Assembly (NCBI GenBank): GCA_002403895.1
Contig: DHIQ01000040.1
Location: forward strand, 18,928-29,479
From: Candidatus Neomicrothrix sp. UBA4742
GTDB taxonomy: Bacteria > Actinomycetota > Acidimicrobiia > Acidimicrobiales > Acidimicrobilacustridaceae
DNA length: 10,552 nt
Direction of reading: 5' to 3'
In this document: positions 5,191 through 10,552 of the stretch, one piece after another
How positions within the stretch are numbered: position 1 is the stretch's first letter
Layout of the letters: each line of letters opens with the position of its first letter
Notes under the pieces: model-generated
Told to the model about the DNA's origin: nothing
The model's database searches: none
Seen by the model: the letters and a program-made list of their open reading frames with translations, nothing else
Position numbers and translations under genes: made by a program

Positions 5191-6204
5191 TCACGCAGCC
5201 GGCACTGCCGGTAGCGCGAACACCTGGCCGGGGAACACGAGGTCGGCGTTGTCGGCCACGGCCAGGACGTCCTGGTTGGCGCGGACCAGGGTGGCCAGGT
5301 ACCGAGCCGTCTCCTCGTCCCGGGGCGGTCGCCCCCACGCCGTCTGCAGGGTTCGTGTGGCCACCCGCCACAGATGATCGCCGGGGGCGATGGTCCAGGA
5401 GGCGGCACTCGCGGTGGAGTCGGTAGATCCGGCCGCGACACTCGAGGGTGGCGTGGTGGTCTCGCCGCTCATGGTCGGTGACGGGGCGGGCGCGACCGTG
5501 GTGGTCTCCGGTGCCGCCGGCTCGTGCGCTGGGTCGATGTCAAGCCGTCGCATGGTGGGCGGGATCACGGCATCGCTCGACGTGTCGGCCTCGGTGGCGG
5601 ATGGGCCAGACGCGTCGAGCCTGGAGGGGTACGCCGGATCAGGTCGCCGCATCGTGGGGTTCGGCGCCGGGCGCGTCGTCGGGGTGCCGGAGGCGTAGGC
5701 GGGATCGGCGTGGCGCATCGTGCGATTGGGCCCGGGGCCAGCCAGCGTAGGAGGAGGCGTGGTCGCGGTCGCCTGGGGTCGGGGTGCGGCCGACGCCAGG
5801 GTCGGGGCCACCACACCCCCGATGCTCAGCGACACGGCCAGACCGGCGCCGGTGACACCGGCGATCAGCCGCCGGGCGAATGGCAGCGTGACCCGGCGGG
5901 ACACCGATGTGAGGACGGGGGAACGAGTGAGGGTGGCCGCCAGGTCCAGCGTCGACACCACGAGCAGGTAGGCGCCGACCACCAGCCCCACCGCCCGGAT
6001 GGCGGCCATGAGCGCCGTGGCGGTGCCGACGGTTGTCAACCAGGAGCTCCAGTGCTCGGCTCGCGTCATGCTCGCCCCGAGGGGCAGGGCGGGACCCATG
6101 GCCACCAGGGCCACCATCCCCAGGGCGATCATGGCCACGAGGCTGACGGATCGAGCTGACCGAGCCCCGGGGGTCAGACCGCGGGCGCGTTCGAGATGGT
6201 GCAT
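5191..6204 (-). CDS. Membrane-anchored LysM domain protein
   Basis: A 337-residue protein. The ATG at 6202-6204 (minus) is chosen over the long upstream frame because GGAGG stands a few bases before it. Hydrophobic stretches lie at about residues 19-43, 58-91 and 112-138; the last ends in an Ala-rich segment. A Pro/Thr/Ala-rich linker (about 139-268) follows with three copies of a TMRxxDPA-like motif. The C-terminus (about 269-331) is a LysM fold: SWTIAPGDHLWRVATRTL, a helix with LVRANQDVL, then LVFPGQVFALP. LysM binds peptidoglycan or other N-acetylglucosamine polymers, so the tail should sit outside, tethered by the linker. There is no enzyme domain, so a structural or cell-wall sensing role is an inference. 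It is convergent with hemW and divergent from the J-domain gene. The LysM call is firm; the exact topology is not. Confidence 0.85.
   Translation of the reverse strand: MHHLERARGLTPGARSARSVSLVAMIALGMVALVAMGPALPLGASMTRAEHWSSWLTTVGTATALMAAIRAVGLVVGAYLLVVSTLDLAATLTRSPVLTSVSRRVTLPFARRLIAGVTGAGLAVSLSIGGVVAPTLASAAPRPQATATTPPPTLAGPGPNRTMRHADPAYASGTPTTRPAPNPTMRRPDPAYPSRLDASGPSATEADTSSDAVIPPTMRRLDIDPAHEPAAPETTTVAPAPSPTMSGETTTPPSSVAAGSTDSTASAASWTIAPGDHLWRVATRTLQTAWGRPPRDEETARYLATLVRANQDVLAVADNADLVFPGQVFALPAVPAA
5524..5733 (-). repeat. Degenerate TMR-x-x-DPA peptide repeats in the LysM protein linker
   Basis: Three copies are spread over the linker: NRTMRHADPAY (residues 160-170), NPTMRRPDPAY (182-192) and PPTMRRLDIDPAH (215-227); a weaker SPTM occurs at 242-245. 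Spacing is irregular (22 and 33 residues), so this is an interspersed peptide motif and not a tandem DNA repeat. Confidence 0.7.
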
Positions 6205-6333
6205 GGTTCCTCCGCCGTTGTCAGGAGCCGCCGCCCGGCCCATGGCACCCCACCGTAGCCAGGGGAGGCGTAAAGGACCAGAAGATAGCGAAATGGGTAG
6301 AAAGAGCATTGAGGGCTGCGGGTCCGTGCGGCG

Positions 6334-6363
6334 ACCCTTGTCCGGTGCGCCCCCGACACGGGT
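6334..6363. promoter_or_regulatory. Imperfect inverted repeat between the LysM and J-domain genes
   Basis: ACCCTTGTCCGG, loop TGCGCC, CCCGACACGGGT: twelve-base arms pairing at ten positions. It sits in the gap between two divergent genes (6205-6490), where a shared operator or an RNA hairpin in either leader is possible. Nothing else clear is seen in that 286-base stretch; no convincing promoter was found for either gene. Confidence 0.35.
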
Positions 6364-6490
6364 GCCAACCGGAGGTAGAGCAGCCCGGATACCAAATCGT
6401 CCAAGGTGAGATACATGGGTCTTGAGGCTCGATTTTTCCTGGGCGCGGTCGACAGCTGCCTGGCGCTCAGCCACACTCCGACATGGTCCC

Positions 6491-7204
6491 GTGCCTGGGC
6501 ACGGCCCGCCTGGCAAGGAGGTTGCCGCCACGGCGACCCACTACGACATCCTCGGCGTCGCTCCTGATGCCAGTCATGACGACGTCAAGCGCGCCTTCAC
6601 CAACCTGGCCCTGAAATGGCACCCCGATCGCCAGTCCGAGCCTGGGCCGGAGGCGCGCGAGCGGGCCGAGTGGCGGATGCGGGAGATCAACGCGGCGTGG
6701 GAGGTGCTGCGCAACCCGGCCAGCCGGGCCGCCTACGACGAGCAACTCACGGGCGGCCGCGAGGTGTCGGCCCCCAGCGTTCCCGCCCACCAGCGGGCCG
6801 GGCCCAGCGGGGTGGGTGCTCGTGCGTCGTCGTTCGCTGACCAGCTCGTCGATCCCACGCAGGCCGAGTTCCGTGACGAGCGCTCGCGTGGTCGGCGGCT
6901 GGGTCGGTGGGCGCCGGTGTTCGTGATCGTGGTCTTGGTGACCGTGTTCGCCGTGTTCGCCGTGTCCGCGTCGCACAAGCCATCGACACCGGCTCCACCG
7001 GGAGTGGAACTCCAGACCGAGCAGTTCCAGGTCGGGTCGTGTGTCGTAGTCTTGGCCGGGCCGGAAGCGGTGACCGTGCCGTGCGACGAACCGAACAGCG
7101 GCCAGGTCTCGGCCACCACCGACTACCCACGACCGTGCCCTCCGGACACGACCACGGTGGCGCTGATCTCGCGTCAGATCTCGCTTTGTCTCGTTCCGTC
7201 CTGA
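6491..7204 (+). CDS. Membrane-anchored J-domain protein with outside cysteine domain
   Basis: From the GTG at 6491 the product is 237 residues. An N-terminal J domain (about 17-84) has HYDILGVAPDAS, the HPD triad at 44-46 and INAAWEVLRNP; it should stimulate a DnaK partner in the cytosol. A polar linker follows, ending in basic RSRGRRLGR, then one membrane helix (140-160) and an outside domain of about 75 residues with four cysteines (184, 198, 216, 233). The VGSC and VPCDEP segments recall septum-formation/LppU-type domains, a weak resemblance. Start choice is uncertain: a TTG at 6422 gives 260 residues, GTG 6491 has no ribosome site, and ACG at 6530 lies eight bases after AAGGAGG (6515-6521) and would give MATHYDILGV, an ideal J-protein N-terminus of 224 residues. 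The client is unknown. Confidence 0.85.
   Translation: MPGHGPPGKEVAATATHYDILGVAPDASHDDVKRAFTNLALKWHPDRQSEPGPEARERAEWRMREINAAWEVLRNPASRAAYDEQLTGGREVSAPSVPAHQRAGPSGVGARASSFADQLVDPTQAEFRDERSRGRRLGRWAPVFVIVVLVTVFAVFAVSASHKPSTPAPPGVELQTEQFQVGSCVVVLAGPEAVTVPCDEPNSGQVSATTDYPRPCPPDTTTVALISRQISLCLVPS
6515..6521 (+). promoter_or_regulatory. Perfect Shine-Dalgarno pointing to an ACG start at 6530
   Basis: AAGGAGG is followed by eight bases (TTGCCGCC) and then ACG in the J-protein frame. No ATG, GTG or in-frame TTG exists at the proper distance, so either initiation occurs at ACG, or an ATG has mutated, or the site is chance within the coding region. Confidence 0.45.
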
Positions 7205-7219
7205 GCGAGTCGTCACGCG

Positions 7220-7225
7220 TAGGCT
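7220..7225 (+). promoter_or_regulatory. -10 element of a leaderless amidase transcript
   Basis: TAGGCT ends six bases before the ATG at 7232, matching TANNNT placement for leaderless transcription. There is no ribosome site before the ATG. It starts 15 bases after the J-domain gene stop, so the amidase probably has its own promoter. Confidence 0.5.
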
Positions 7226-7231
7226 CGGCCC

Positions 7232-8632
7232 ATGGATCTACGGCTGCACCCCCTGTCAGATCTTGTTGCGTTGATCCGGGGTCGTTCCCTGGCCGCGCGA
7301 GAGCTGGTGGCGACCTCTCTGGCTCGCATTGAAGAGCTCGAGCCGCGCCTGAACGCGTGGGCGGCGTTGGATGGCGACCGCGCCCTGGCCGAGGCGGCGG
7401 CCATCGACGAGCGGCTGGCGGCCGGTGAGGAGCTGGGTCCGCTGGCCGGCATTCCCATCGGGGTGAAGGATTTGGAGGCGGCGGCGGGGTTCACCACGGC
7501 CTATGGCTCGGCTCTGCACGTGAGTGACGCGCCGGCTGAGGCCGATTCACCCCTGGTGGCCCGGCTGCGGGCGGCCGGTTGCATCGTGGTGGGCAAGACG
7601 ACGACGCCGGAGTTCGGGTTCCAGGGCGACACCACTAGCCCCGCGTTCGGGCCCACCCGCAACCCGTGGGGCACTGACCGCTCGCCGGGCGGTTCCTCTG
7701 GAGGTTCCGCCGTCGCCATCGCCTCGGGCATGGTGCCGCTCGCTACCGGTAGCGACGGTGGGGGGTCCATCCGGTTGCCGTCGTCACTGTGTGGGTTGTC
7801 GGGCATCAAGACGTCGCAGGGCCGAGTGCCGAACGGGGGCGCGACCCCACCGGGGTCGGGACTGTTCACCGTGAAGGGGCCGATGGCGCGCCGCATCGCC
7901 GATGTGGTCTATGCCCTGGATGTGTGCGTGGGCCCCGACCCGACCGACGTGTTCTCGCTCCCACCGCCGCACTCGCCATGGGGCTCAGTCATGGCCGATC
8001 GCGGCGTGCCTAGCCGGGTGATATGGGCGCCGGCCCCCGGTTTCGAGGTGGACGCCGAGATCGCCGGGGTCTGCGCGGCGGCCGTCGAGGCATTGGCCGC
8101 GGTCGGCACCGAGGTCATCGAGGTGGACCGGGTGTTCACCGACGAGCCGTTGGCCGACTGGTTCACCATGTGGACCGTGTACTGCGAACGCCGCCAAGGC
8201 TCGTTGCGGGACGGGCCCGAGTGGGAACGCATCGACCCCGGACTGCGGTCCCAGATGGACCACGCCCACGCCAACGTCGACACGGTCGCGTTCGCCAAAG
8301 CCATCGATTCGGCCCACACTCACAACCTCGACCTGGTCAAGCTGTTCGACCGGGCCCCCATCTTGTTGTGTCCTACCGTCGCCGGGCAGACGGCCGTGGT
8401 CGGTCACCAGGGGACCGTCAACGGGGTGGAGACGCCGTTTTGGGCGCCGTTCACCGGGCCCTACAACCTGACCAGGAATCCGGCGGGAACCGTTCCGGTG
8501 GGGTTCACCGCCGATGGCATGCCGGTGGGCTTGCAGGTCATCGGGCCTCAACATGCCGACGTGGCAGTGTTGCGCACGATCGCCGTGCTGGAAGATGTGG
8601 TCGGCGTCGATGCGTTGGCGCCGCTGGCGTGA
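7232..8632 (+). CDS. Amidase signature (AS) family hydrolase
   Basis: A 466-residue enzyme of the AS family, which cleaves carboxamide bonds through a Ser-cisSer-Lys triad. The triad is visible: K79 in GIPIGVKD, cis-Ser S155 in SPGGSSGGSAVA, and nucleophile S179 in TGSDGGGSIRLP. The flanking blocks AGCIVVGKTTTPEFG, GPTRNPW, CGLSGIKTSQGRVP and the C-terminal PVGFTADGMPVGLQVIG are all present, and the length is normal. It is cytosolic; no signal peptide is seen. It stands alone, not beside gatB/gatC, and lacks GatA-specific context, so it is more likely a general amidase acting on aryl/alkyl amides or nitrile-derived amides than the tRNA amidotransferase subunit. Substrate cannot be read from the sequence. 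A TAGGCT hexamer just before the ATG suggests its own leaderless promoter. Confidence 0.93.
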   Translation: MDLRLHPLSDLVALIRGRSLAARELVATSLARIEELEPRLNAWAALDGDRALAEAAAIDERLAAGEELGPLAGIPIGVKDLEAAAGFTTAYGSALHVSDAPAEADSPLVARLRAAGCIVVGKTTTPEFGFQGDTTSPAFGPTRNPWGTDRSPGGSSGGSAVAIASGMVPLATGSDGGGSIRLPSSLCGLSGIKTSQGRVPNGGATPPGSGLFTVKGPMARRIADVVYALDVCVGPDPTDVFSLPPPHSPWGSVMADRGVPSRVIWAPAPGFEVDAEIAGVCAAAVEALAAVGTEVIEVDRVFTDEPLADWFTMWTVYCERRQGSLRDGPEWERIDPGLRSQMDHAHANVDTVAFAKAIDSAHTHNLDLVKLFDRAPILLCPTVAGQTAVVGHQGTVNGVETPFWAPFTGPYNLTRNPAGTVPVGFTADGMPVGLQVIGPQHADVAVLRTIAVLEDVVGVDALAPLA

Positions 8633-8675
8633 GCCGAGGCGGGTTACGGGCGTGAGCGAGCCGTGGGGGAGCGGC

Positions 8676-8681
8676 TACAGT
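8676..8681 (+). promoter_or_regulatory. Candidate -10 of the tRNA-Val promoter
   Basis: TACAGT fits TANNNT and lies 14 bases before the mature tRNA 5' end. A weak -35 (GTGAGC, 3 of 6 to TTGACA) lies about 18 bases upstream at 8652-8657. Confidence 0.4.
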
Positions 8682-8695
8682 GCCCGACGCATCGC

Positions 8696-8769
8696 GGGCG
8701 ATTAGCTCAGCTGGTTAGAGCGCTGCCTTCACACGGCAGAGGTCGGGAGTTCGAGTCTCCCATCGCCCA
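8696..8769 (+). tRNA. tRNA-Val (anticodon CAC)
   Basis: A complete cloverleaf of 74 bases. The acceptor arms GGGCGAT (8696-8702) and ATCGCCC (8762-8768) pair fully. The D arm is GCTC/GAGC around AGCTGGTTA. The anticodon stem CTGCC/GGCAG encloses TTCACAC, giving anticodon CAC, which reads the valine codon GTG. The T arm GGGAG-TTCGAGT-CTCCC carries the invariant TTCGA. The discriminator is A and CCA is not encoded (ACCC follows), so CCA is added afterwards. The sequence character changes to less conserved genes right after it. Confidence 0.96.
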
Positions 8770-8932
8770 CCCCAGGCCCGCGGTCGCGATCGTCCAGCAC
8801 GAGGCGTCGCGATCCATGACGCGATCGGTTGGTGCCTGGTCGCCGATCCTGTTCTGCGCTCGAGATCTGTGACGAGCCGGCACCCGTTCCGGTTCGGCAC
8901 GATGCGAGTGTCGGGGATGGAAGCTGTTGTGT

Positions 8933-9280
8933 CTACATCGACCGATAGAGCGTGAACGGCTGGACCGGGCCGCCGGCCAGGTTGGCCTTGAGCTGTGGGC
9001 TCAGCTCACCAAGTAGTTCGCCGTGCACGGAGCCTGTCGCGACCACGGCCTCCATCAGCCCTTCGCCGATGTGTTCGCCGTGCTCGATGAGCGCCTGCTC
9101 GTCCGTGTAGCGCTCGAGGACGATGCACTCGGACTCGTCGTCGTTGAAGTAGATCTCGTACTGCAGCGTTCCAGTGTCCTGCGTCTGCACGATCTCCATG
9201 CACTGCGCGGACAAGCGCTTGAACTCCTCGACCTTGCCCTCGCGGAACTTGAATCGAGCGATTCCCTGAAGTTCACTCAC
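8933..9280 (-). CDS. Antibiotic biosynthesis monooxygenase (ABM) domain protein
   Basis: A 115-residue single-domain protein of the dimeric alpha/beta-barrel ABM/YgiN-like type. It shows the family pattern: a first strand GIARFKFREGKVEEFKRLSA, helix, then TGTLQYEIYFNDDESECIVL, then ERYTDEQALIEHGEHIGEGL. Members include cofactor-free quinol monooxygenases and heme-binding or purely structural proteins, so the reaction cannot be named. The start is GTG (9278-9280 minus), supported by AGGAGG eight bases upstream; the stop is TAG at 8933-8935. It is divergent from the SRPBCC gene, with a 130-base gap that should hold both promoters. It is cytosolic, without signal or membrane segment. The long plus-strand frame opposite it is an antisense shadow. 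Confidence 0.88.
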   Translation of the reverse strand: MSELQGIARFKFREGKVEEFKRLSAQCMEIVQTQDTGTLQYEIYFNDDESECIVLERYTDEQALIEHGEHIGEGLMEAVVATGSVHGELLGELSPQLKANLAGGPVQPFTLYRSM

Positions 9281-9288
9281 TGCTCCGG

Positions 9289-9294
9289 CCTCCT
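9289..9294 (-). promoter_or_regulatory. Ribosome binding site deciding the ABM gene start
   Basis: AGGAGG on the minus strand stands eight bases before the GTG start and supports that codon over the methionine further inside. Confidence 0.65.
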
Positions 9295-9312
9295 GACCTC
9301 TGCGTCTTCACG

Positions 9313-9318
9313 ACCGTA
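9313..9318 (-). promoter_or_regulatory. Candidate -10 element of the ABM gene
   Basis: TACGGT on the minus strand fits TANNNT and would give a leader of about 26 bases including the AGGAGG. A short palindrome, TGGCC-TTCC-GGCCA (9325-9338), covers the spacer and -35 region and could be an operator. Confidence 0.3.
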
Positions 9319-9390
9319 CCCGAATGGCCTTCCGGCCAATCCGTGCAGCAGCCGCAAGACCCTGCGCGTCGAGCCGATGAGTTCGACGGC

Positions 9391-9402
9391 TATAAATAGT
9401 CT
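9391..9402 (+). promoter_or_regulatory. AT-rich promoter core of the SRPBCC gene
   Basis: TATAAATAGTCT is the most AT-rich stretch in the window. TAGTCT (9397-9402) ends eight bases before the ATG at 9411, and TATAAA (9391-9396) would instead place the start at the TTG/GTG at 9402-9407. Either reading suggests a nearly leaderless transcript. Confidence 0.4.
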
Positions 9403-9410
9403 TGGTGTCC

Positions 9411-9890
9411 ATGCAACAAGAGCAGATGACTTCGAAGATCACGATCGATGCAACACCGGATGCCGTCTTCGATGTGCTGGTCGACCCGACTACGCACGCG
9501 GCGATCGACGGCACAGGGTGGGTTCGCGAGCCGCTCGATCCTGCCCGCCTGACCGATGCCGGTCAGTTCTTCCGGATGGAGATGTACCACGAGAACCATC
9601 CCGACAAGATCTACGAGGTAGCCAACCGAGTGGAGACGATCGAACCACCTCACGCAATCGCTTGGAAGCCGGGAACTGGGTCGCCAGAGACCGGTGAAGT
9701 CGGATTCGGCGGGTGGATGTGGAGATACGATCTGGAAGCGGTGGGCCCGTCGCAGACGACGGTCACGCTCACGTACGACTGGTCGGCGGCGACGCCCGAG
9801 GCTCGCGAGGTCATCCAGTTTCCACCATTCGGCGTGGAGCACCTCGAGCGCTCGCTCCGACACTTGTCGGACCTGGCAACGAGACCCTGA
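9411..9890 (+). CDS. SRPBCC / AHSA1-type lipid-binding-fold protein
   Basis: A 159-residue START/Bet v 1-like protein. It opens with a typical strand-helix pair, MTSKITIDATPDAVFDVLVD, and continues with WVREP, the strand IYEVANRVETIEPPHAIAWK, GWMWRYDLEAVGPSQTTVTL and a long C-terminal helix (EHLERSLRHLSDLATRP). These folds hold hydrophobic ligands in a cavity; the ligand and role here are not evident. ATG 9411 is preferred because it follows TAGTCT by eight bases; TTG 9402 and GTG 9405 in the same frame would add two or three residues, and the ATG at 9426 is a further alternative. It is divergent from the ABM gene and followed directly by the remains of an acyl-CoA synthetase, which hints at an old lipid or aromatic metabolism cluster. 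Confidence 0.85.
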   Translation: MQQEQMTSKITIDATPDAVFDVLVDPTTHAAIDGTGWVREPLDPARLTDAGQFFRMEMYHENHPDKIYEVANRVETIEPPHAIAWKPGTGSPETGEVGFGGWMWRYDLEAVGPSQTTVTLTYDWSAATPEAREVIQFPPFGVEHLERSLRHLSDLATRP

Positions 9891-9961
9891 GCTCTCGCGA
9901 GTTTGCGCCGATTCGCCGCACGATCCCGACTCGCGTTCGGGGTCGACAAATCACGGGGCGG

Positions 9962-10316
9962 AAACCGGCGGTTCTCTATGTCGGTGAGAACCACCCCACG
10001 CTGCCGATCGCATTCTTGACGGCGAACAGGGCCGGCATGCTCTTTGTCCCGGTGAACTACAGGCTCGACGAATACGGGCTCAATGCGCTAACCGCTCAGC
10101 AACCGGGTGCCCTCGTGCTGGCCGACGAAGCGACGGCACGGTGAATCGGCGGACGCGCCGCTGTCTACAGCGATTGGCTCGCTTGCCTGCCCGAGGCGAG
10201 ATCCGATCCCGAGCCGCCGTTCGGCGACGACGACGGGTCGGTCATCTTTGCCCACAAGCGGCACCATTTCGGAGCCGCGGTCGGCGCTCCTTCGACACCG
10301 CAACCTCACGGCGTAG
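9962..10316 (+). pseudogene. Decayed acyl-CoA synthetase (AMP-binding enzyme) fragment
   Basis: Starting abruptly at 9962, one frame reads KPAVLYVGENHPTLPIAF, NRAGMLFVPVNYRLDEYG and ALVLADEATAR, the N-terminal third of FadD-like AMP-dependent ligases. An in-frame TGA (10142-10144) interrupts it, and the same frame continues as IGGRAAVYSDWLACLPEA and DDDGSVIF. An extra C in the CCC at 10251-10253 then shifts the frame; correcting it gives VIFATSGTISEPRSALLRHR and NLTA, which is the P-loop/A3 motif (normally TSGTTSxPK, here ending in Arg). A TAG at 10314-10316 closes it. The true start (about 30-60 residues) and the entire large C-terminal part are missing. Ligases of this family are about 500 residues, so this is a clear remnant. 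It lies just after the SRPBCC stop. Bases 9891-9961 show no recognisable coding. Confidence 0.82.
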
Positions 10317-10552
10317 TGGCGATGTTGCAGATGGCGTGCGCGAGCGCGTCGGTGGTGGGGTCGGTCGGTCGCACTGCTTTGCCGGGATACGCGACGAATT
10401 TGTGGTGCCCGGGTGTGCAGTCCGGTCCCACCACAAGGACGACTGGACATCCGGGTTGCACGGTATGTACGCGTCCGTGGCACGCCCGAATCGGCACCAG
10501 AGTGAGGGTGCCAAGGCCTTCAAAGAAGGTCAGCGGAAGAACGCACGCGTTC
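10306..10552 (-). CDS. Unidentified protein, C-terminal part, runs off the window
   Basis: On the minus strand a frame is open from the window edge (10551) to a TGA at 10306-10308, 81 residues without a stop. It reads VLPLTFFEGLGTLTLVPIRA and later CPVVLVVGPDCTPGHHKF, YPGKAVRP, ending LAHAICNIATTP. Alternating hydrophobic strands and about 70 percent G/C at third positions suggest real coding. An internal GTG at 10495-10497 could be a start, but the frame stays protein-like upstream of it. I do not recognise the family. The plus strand has a competing open frame over the same bases (from about 10318, containing SEGAKAFKEGQRK) with similar third-position bias but fewer hydrophobic patterns. 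It converges on the acyl-CoA synthetase remnant and may itself be debris. Confidence 0.35.
   Translation of the reverse strand, partial: NACVLPLTFFEGLGTLTLVPIRACHGRVHTVQPGCPVVLVVGPDCTPGHHKFVAYPGKAVRPTDPTTDALAHAICNIATTP

Noticed and set aside
5199..5211. Hairpin CCGGC-ACT-GCCGG at the convergent hemW / LysM gene ends
   Set aside because: Only a 5-bp stem inside the LysM coding end with no T-run; too weak to call a terminator.
6205..6531. Extension of the LysM gene upstream to 6531
   Set aside because: The frame is open, but GGAGG right before the ATG at 6204 and lack of conserved character upstream argue for the shorter protein.
7232..8632. Assignment of the amidase as GatA (aspartyl/glutamyl-tRNA amidotransferase subunit A)
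   Set aside because: The AS triad is shared by the whole family; there is no gatC or gatB next to it, so the general amidase call is safer.
9023..9697. A 224-codon plus-strand frame opposite the ABM gene
   Set aside because: It reads antisense through the ABM coding region and into the SRPBCC gene in the wrong frame; both of those have recognisable folds and start signals, this has none.
1..10552. CRISPR arrays, insertion sequences, phage genes, toxin-antitoxin pairs or a new defence system
   Set aside because: No spaced direct repeats, transposase or integrase motifs, or clustered unknown genes were seen; the unexplained parts are short remnants.

Overview
The window is GC-rich bacterial chromosome, most likely from an actinobacterium. 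The evidence is the lepA / hrcA / dnaJ / rsmE gene order, a BldD-type regulator (a family known from Actinobacteria), and several start codons sitting 6 to 8 bases behind a TANNNT hexamer, the actinobacterial leaderless-mRNA arrangement. Class Acidimicrobiia would fit, but that is an inference from overall impression, not something the sequence proves.

Left part (1-3107): the last codons of lepA (elongation factor 4), then a tight heat-shock/translation operon of hrcA (repressor), dnaJ (co-chaperone) and rsmE (16S rRNA methyltransferase), with gaps of only 2-3 bases. A recognisable CIRCE operator (126-152) precedes hrcA, so HrcA should repress its own operon. Middle (3108-5184): a 350-base gap holding a hairpin, an orphan promoter-like motif, a probable broken minus-strand small gene and a BldD-box-like palindrome. 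Then come a bldD homologue carrying the complete c-di-GMP-binding signature and the radical-SAM heme chaperone hemW.

Positions 5191-8632: a minus-strand membrane protein with a proline-rich linker and C-terminal LysM domain, a J-domain protein with one membrane anchor and an outside cysteine-paired domain (its best start looks like an ACG codon behind a perfect Shine-Dalgarno), and an amidase-signature hydrolase. A tRNA-Val(CAC) gene follows at 8696-8769.

Right of the tRNA the window looks more accessory. It has a minus-strand antibiotic-biosynthesis-monooxygenase-fold protein and a divergent SRPBCC/AHSA1 protein. These are followed by about 660 bases with only debris of an acyl-CoA synthetase (5' truncated, a nonsense codon, a one-base frameshift, a second stop) and the end of an unidentified minus-strand gene running off the window.

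No CRISPR array, insertion sequence, phage module or recognisable defence system was seen. The strongest points for follow-up are the c-di-GMP-type BldD homologue with its likely self-operator, the CIRCE with a promoter -10 in its spacer, the apparent ACG start, and the decayed gene remnants.
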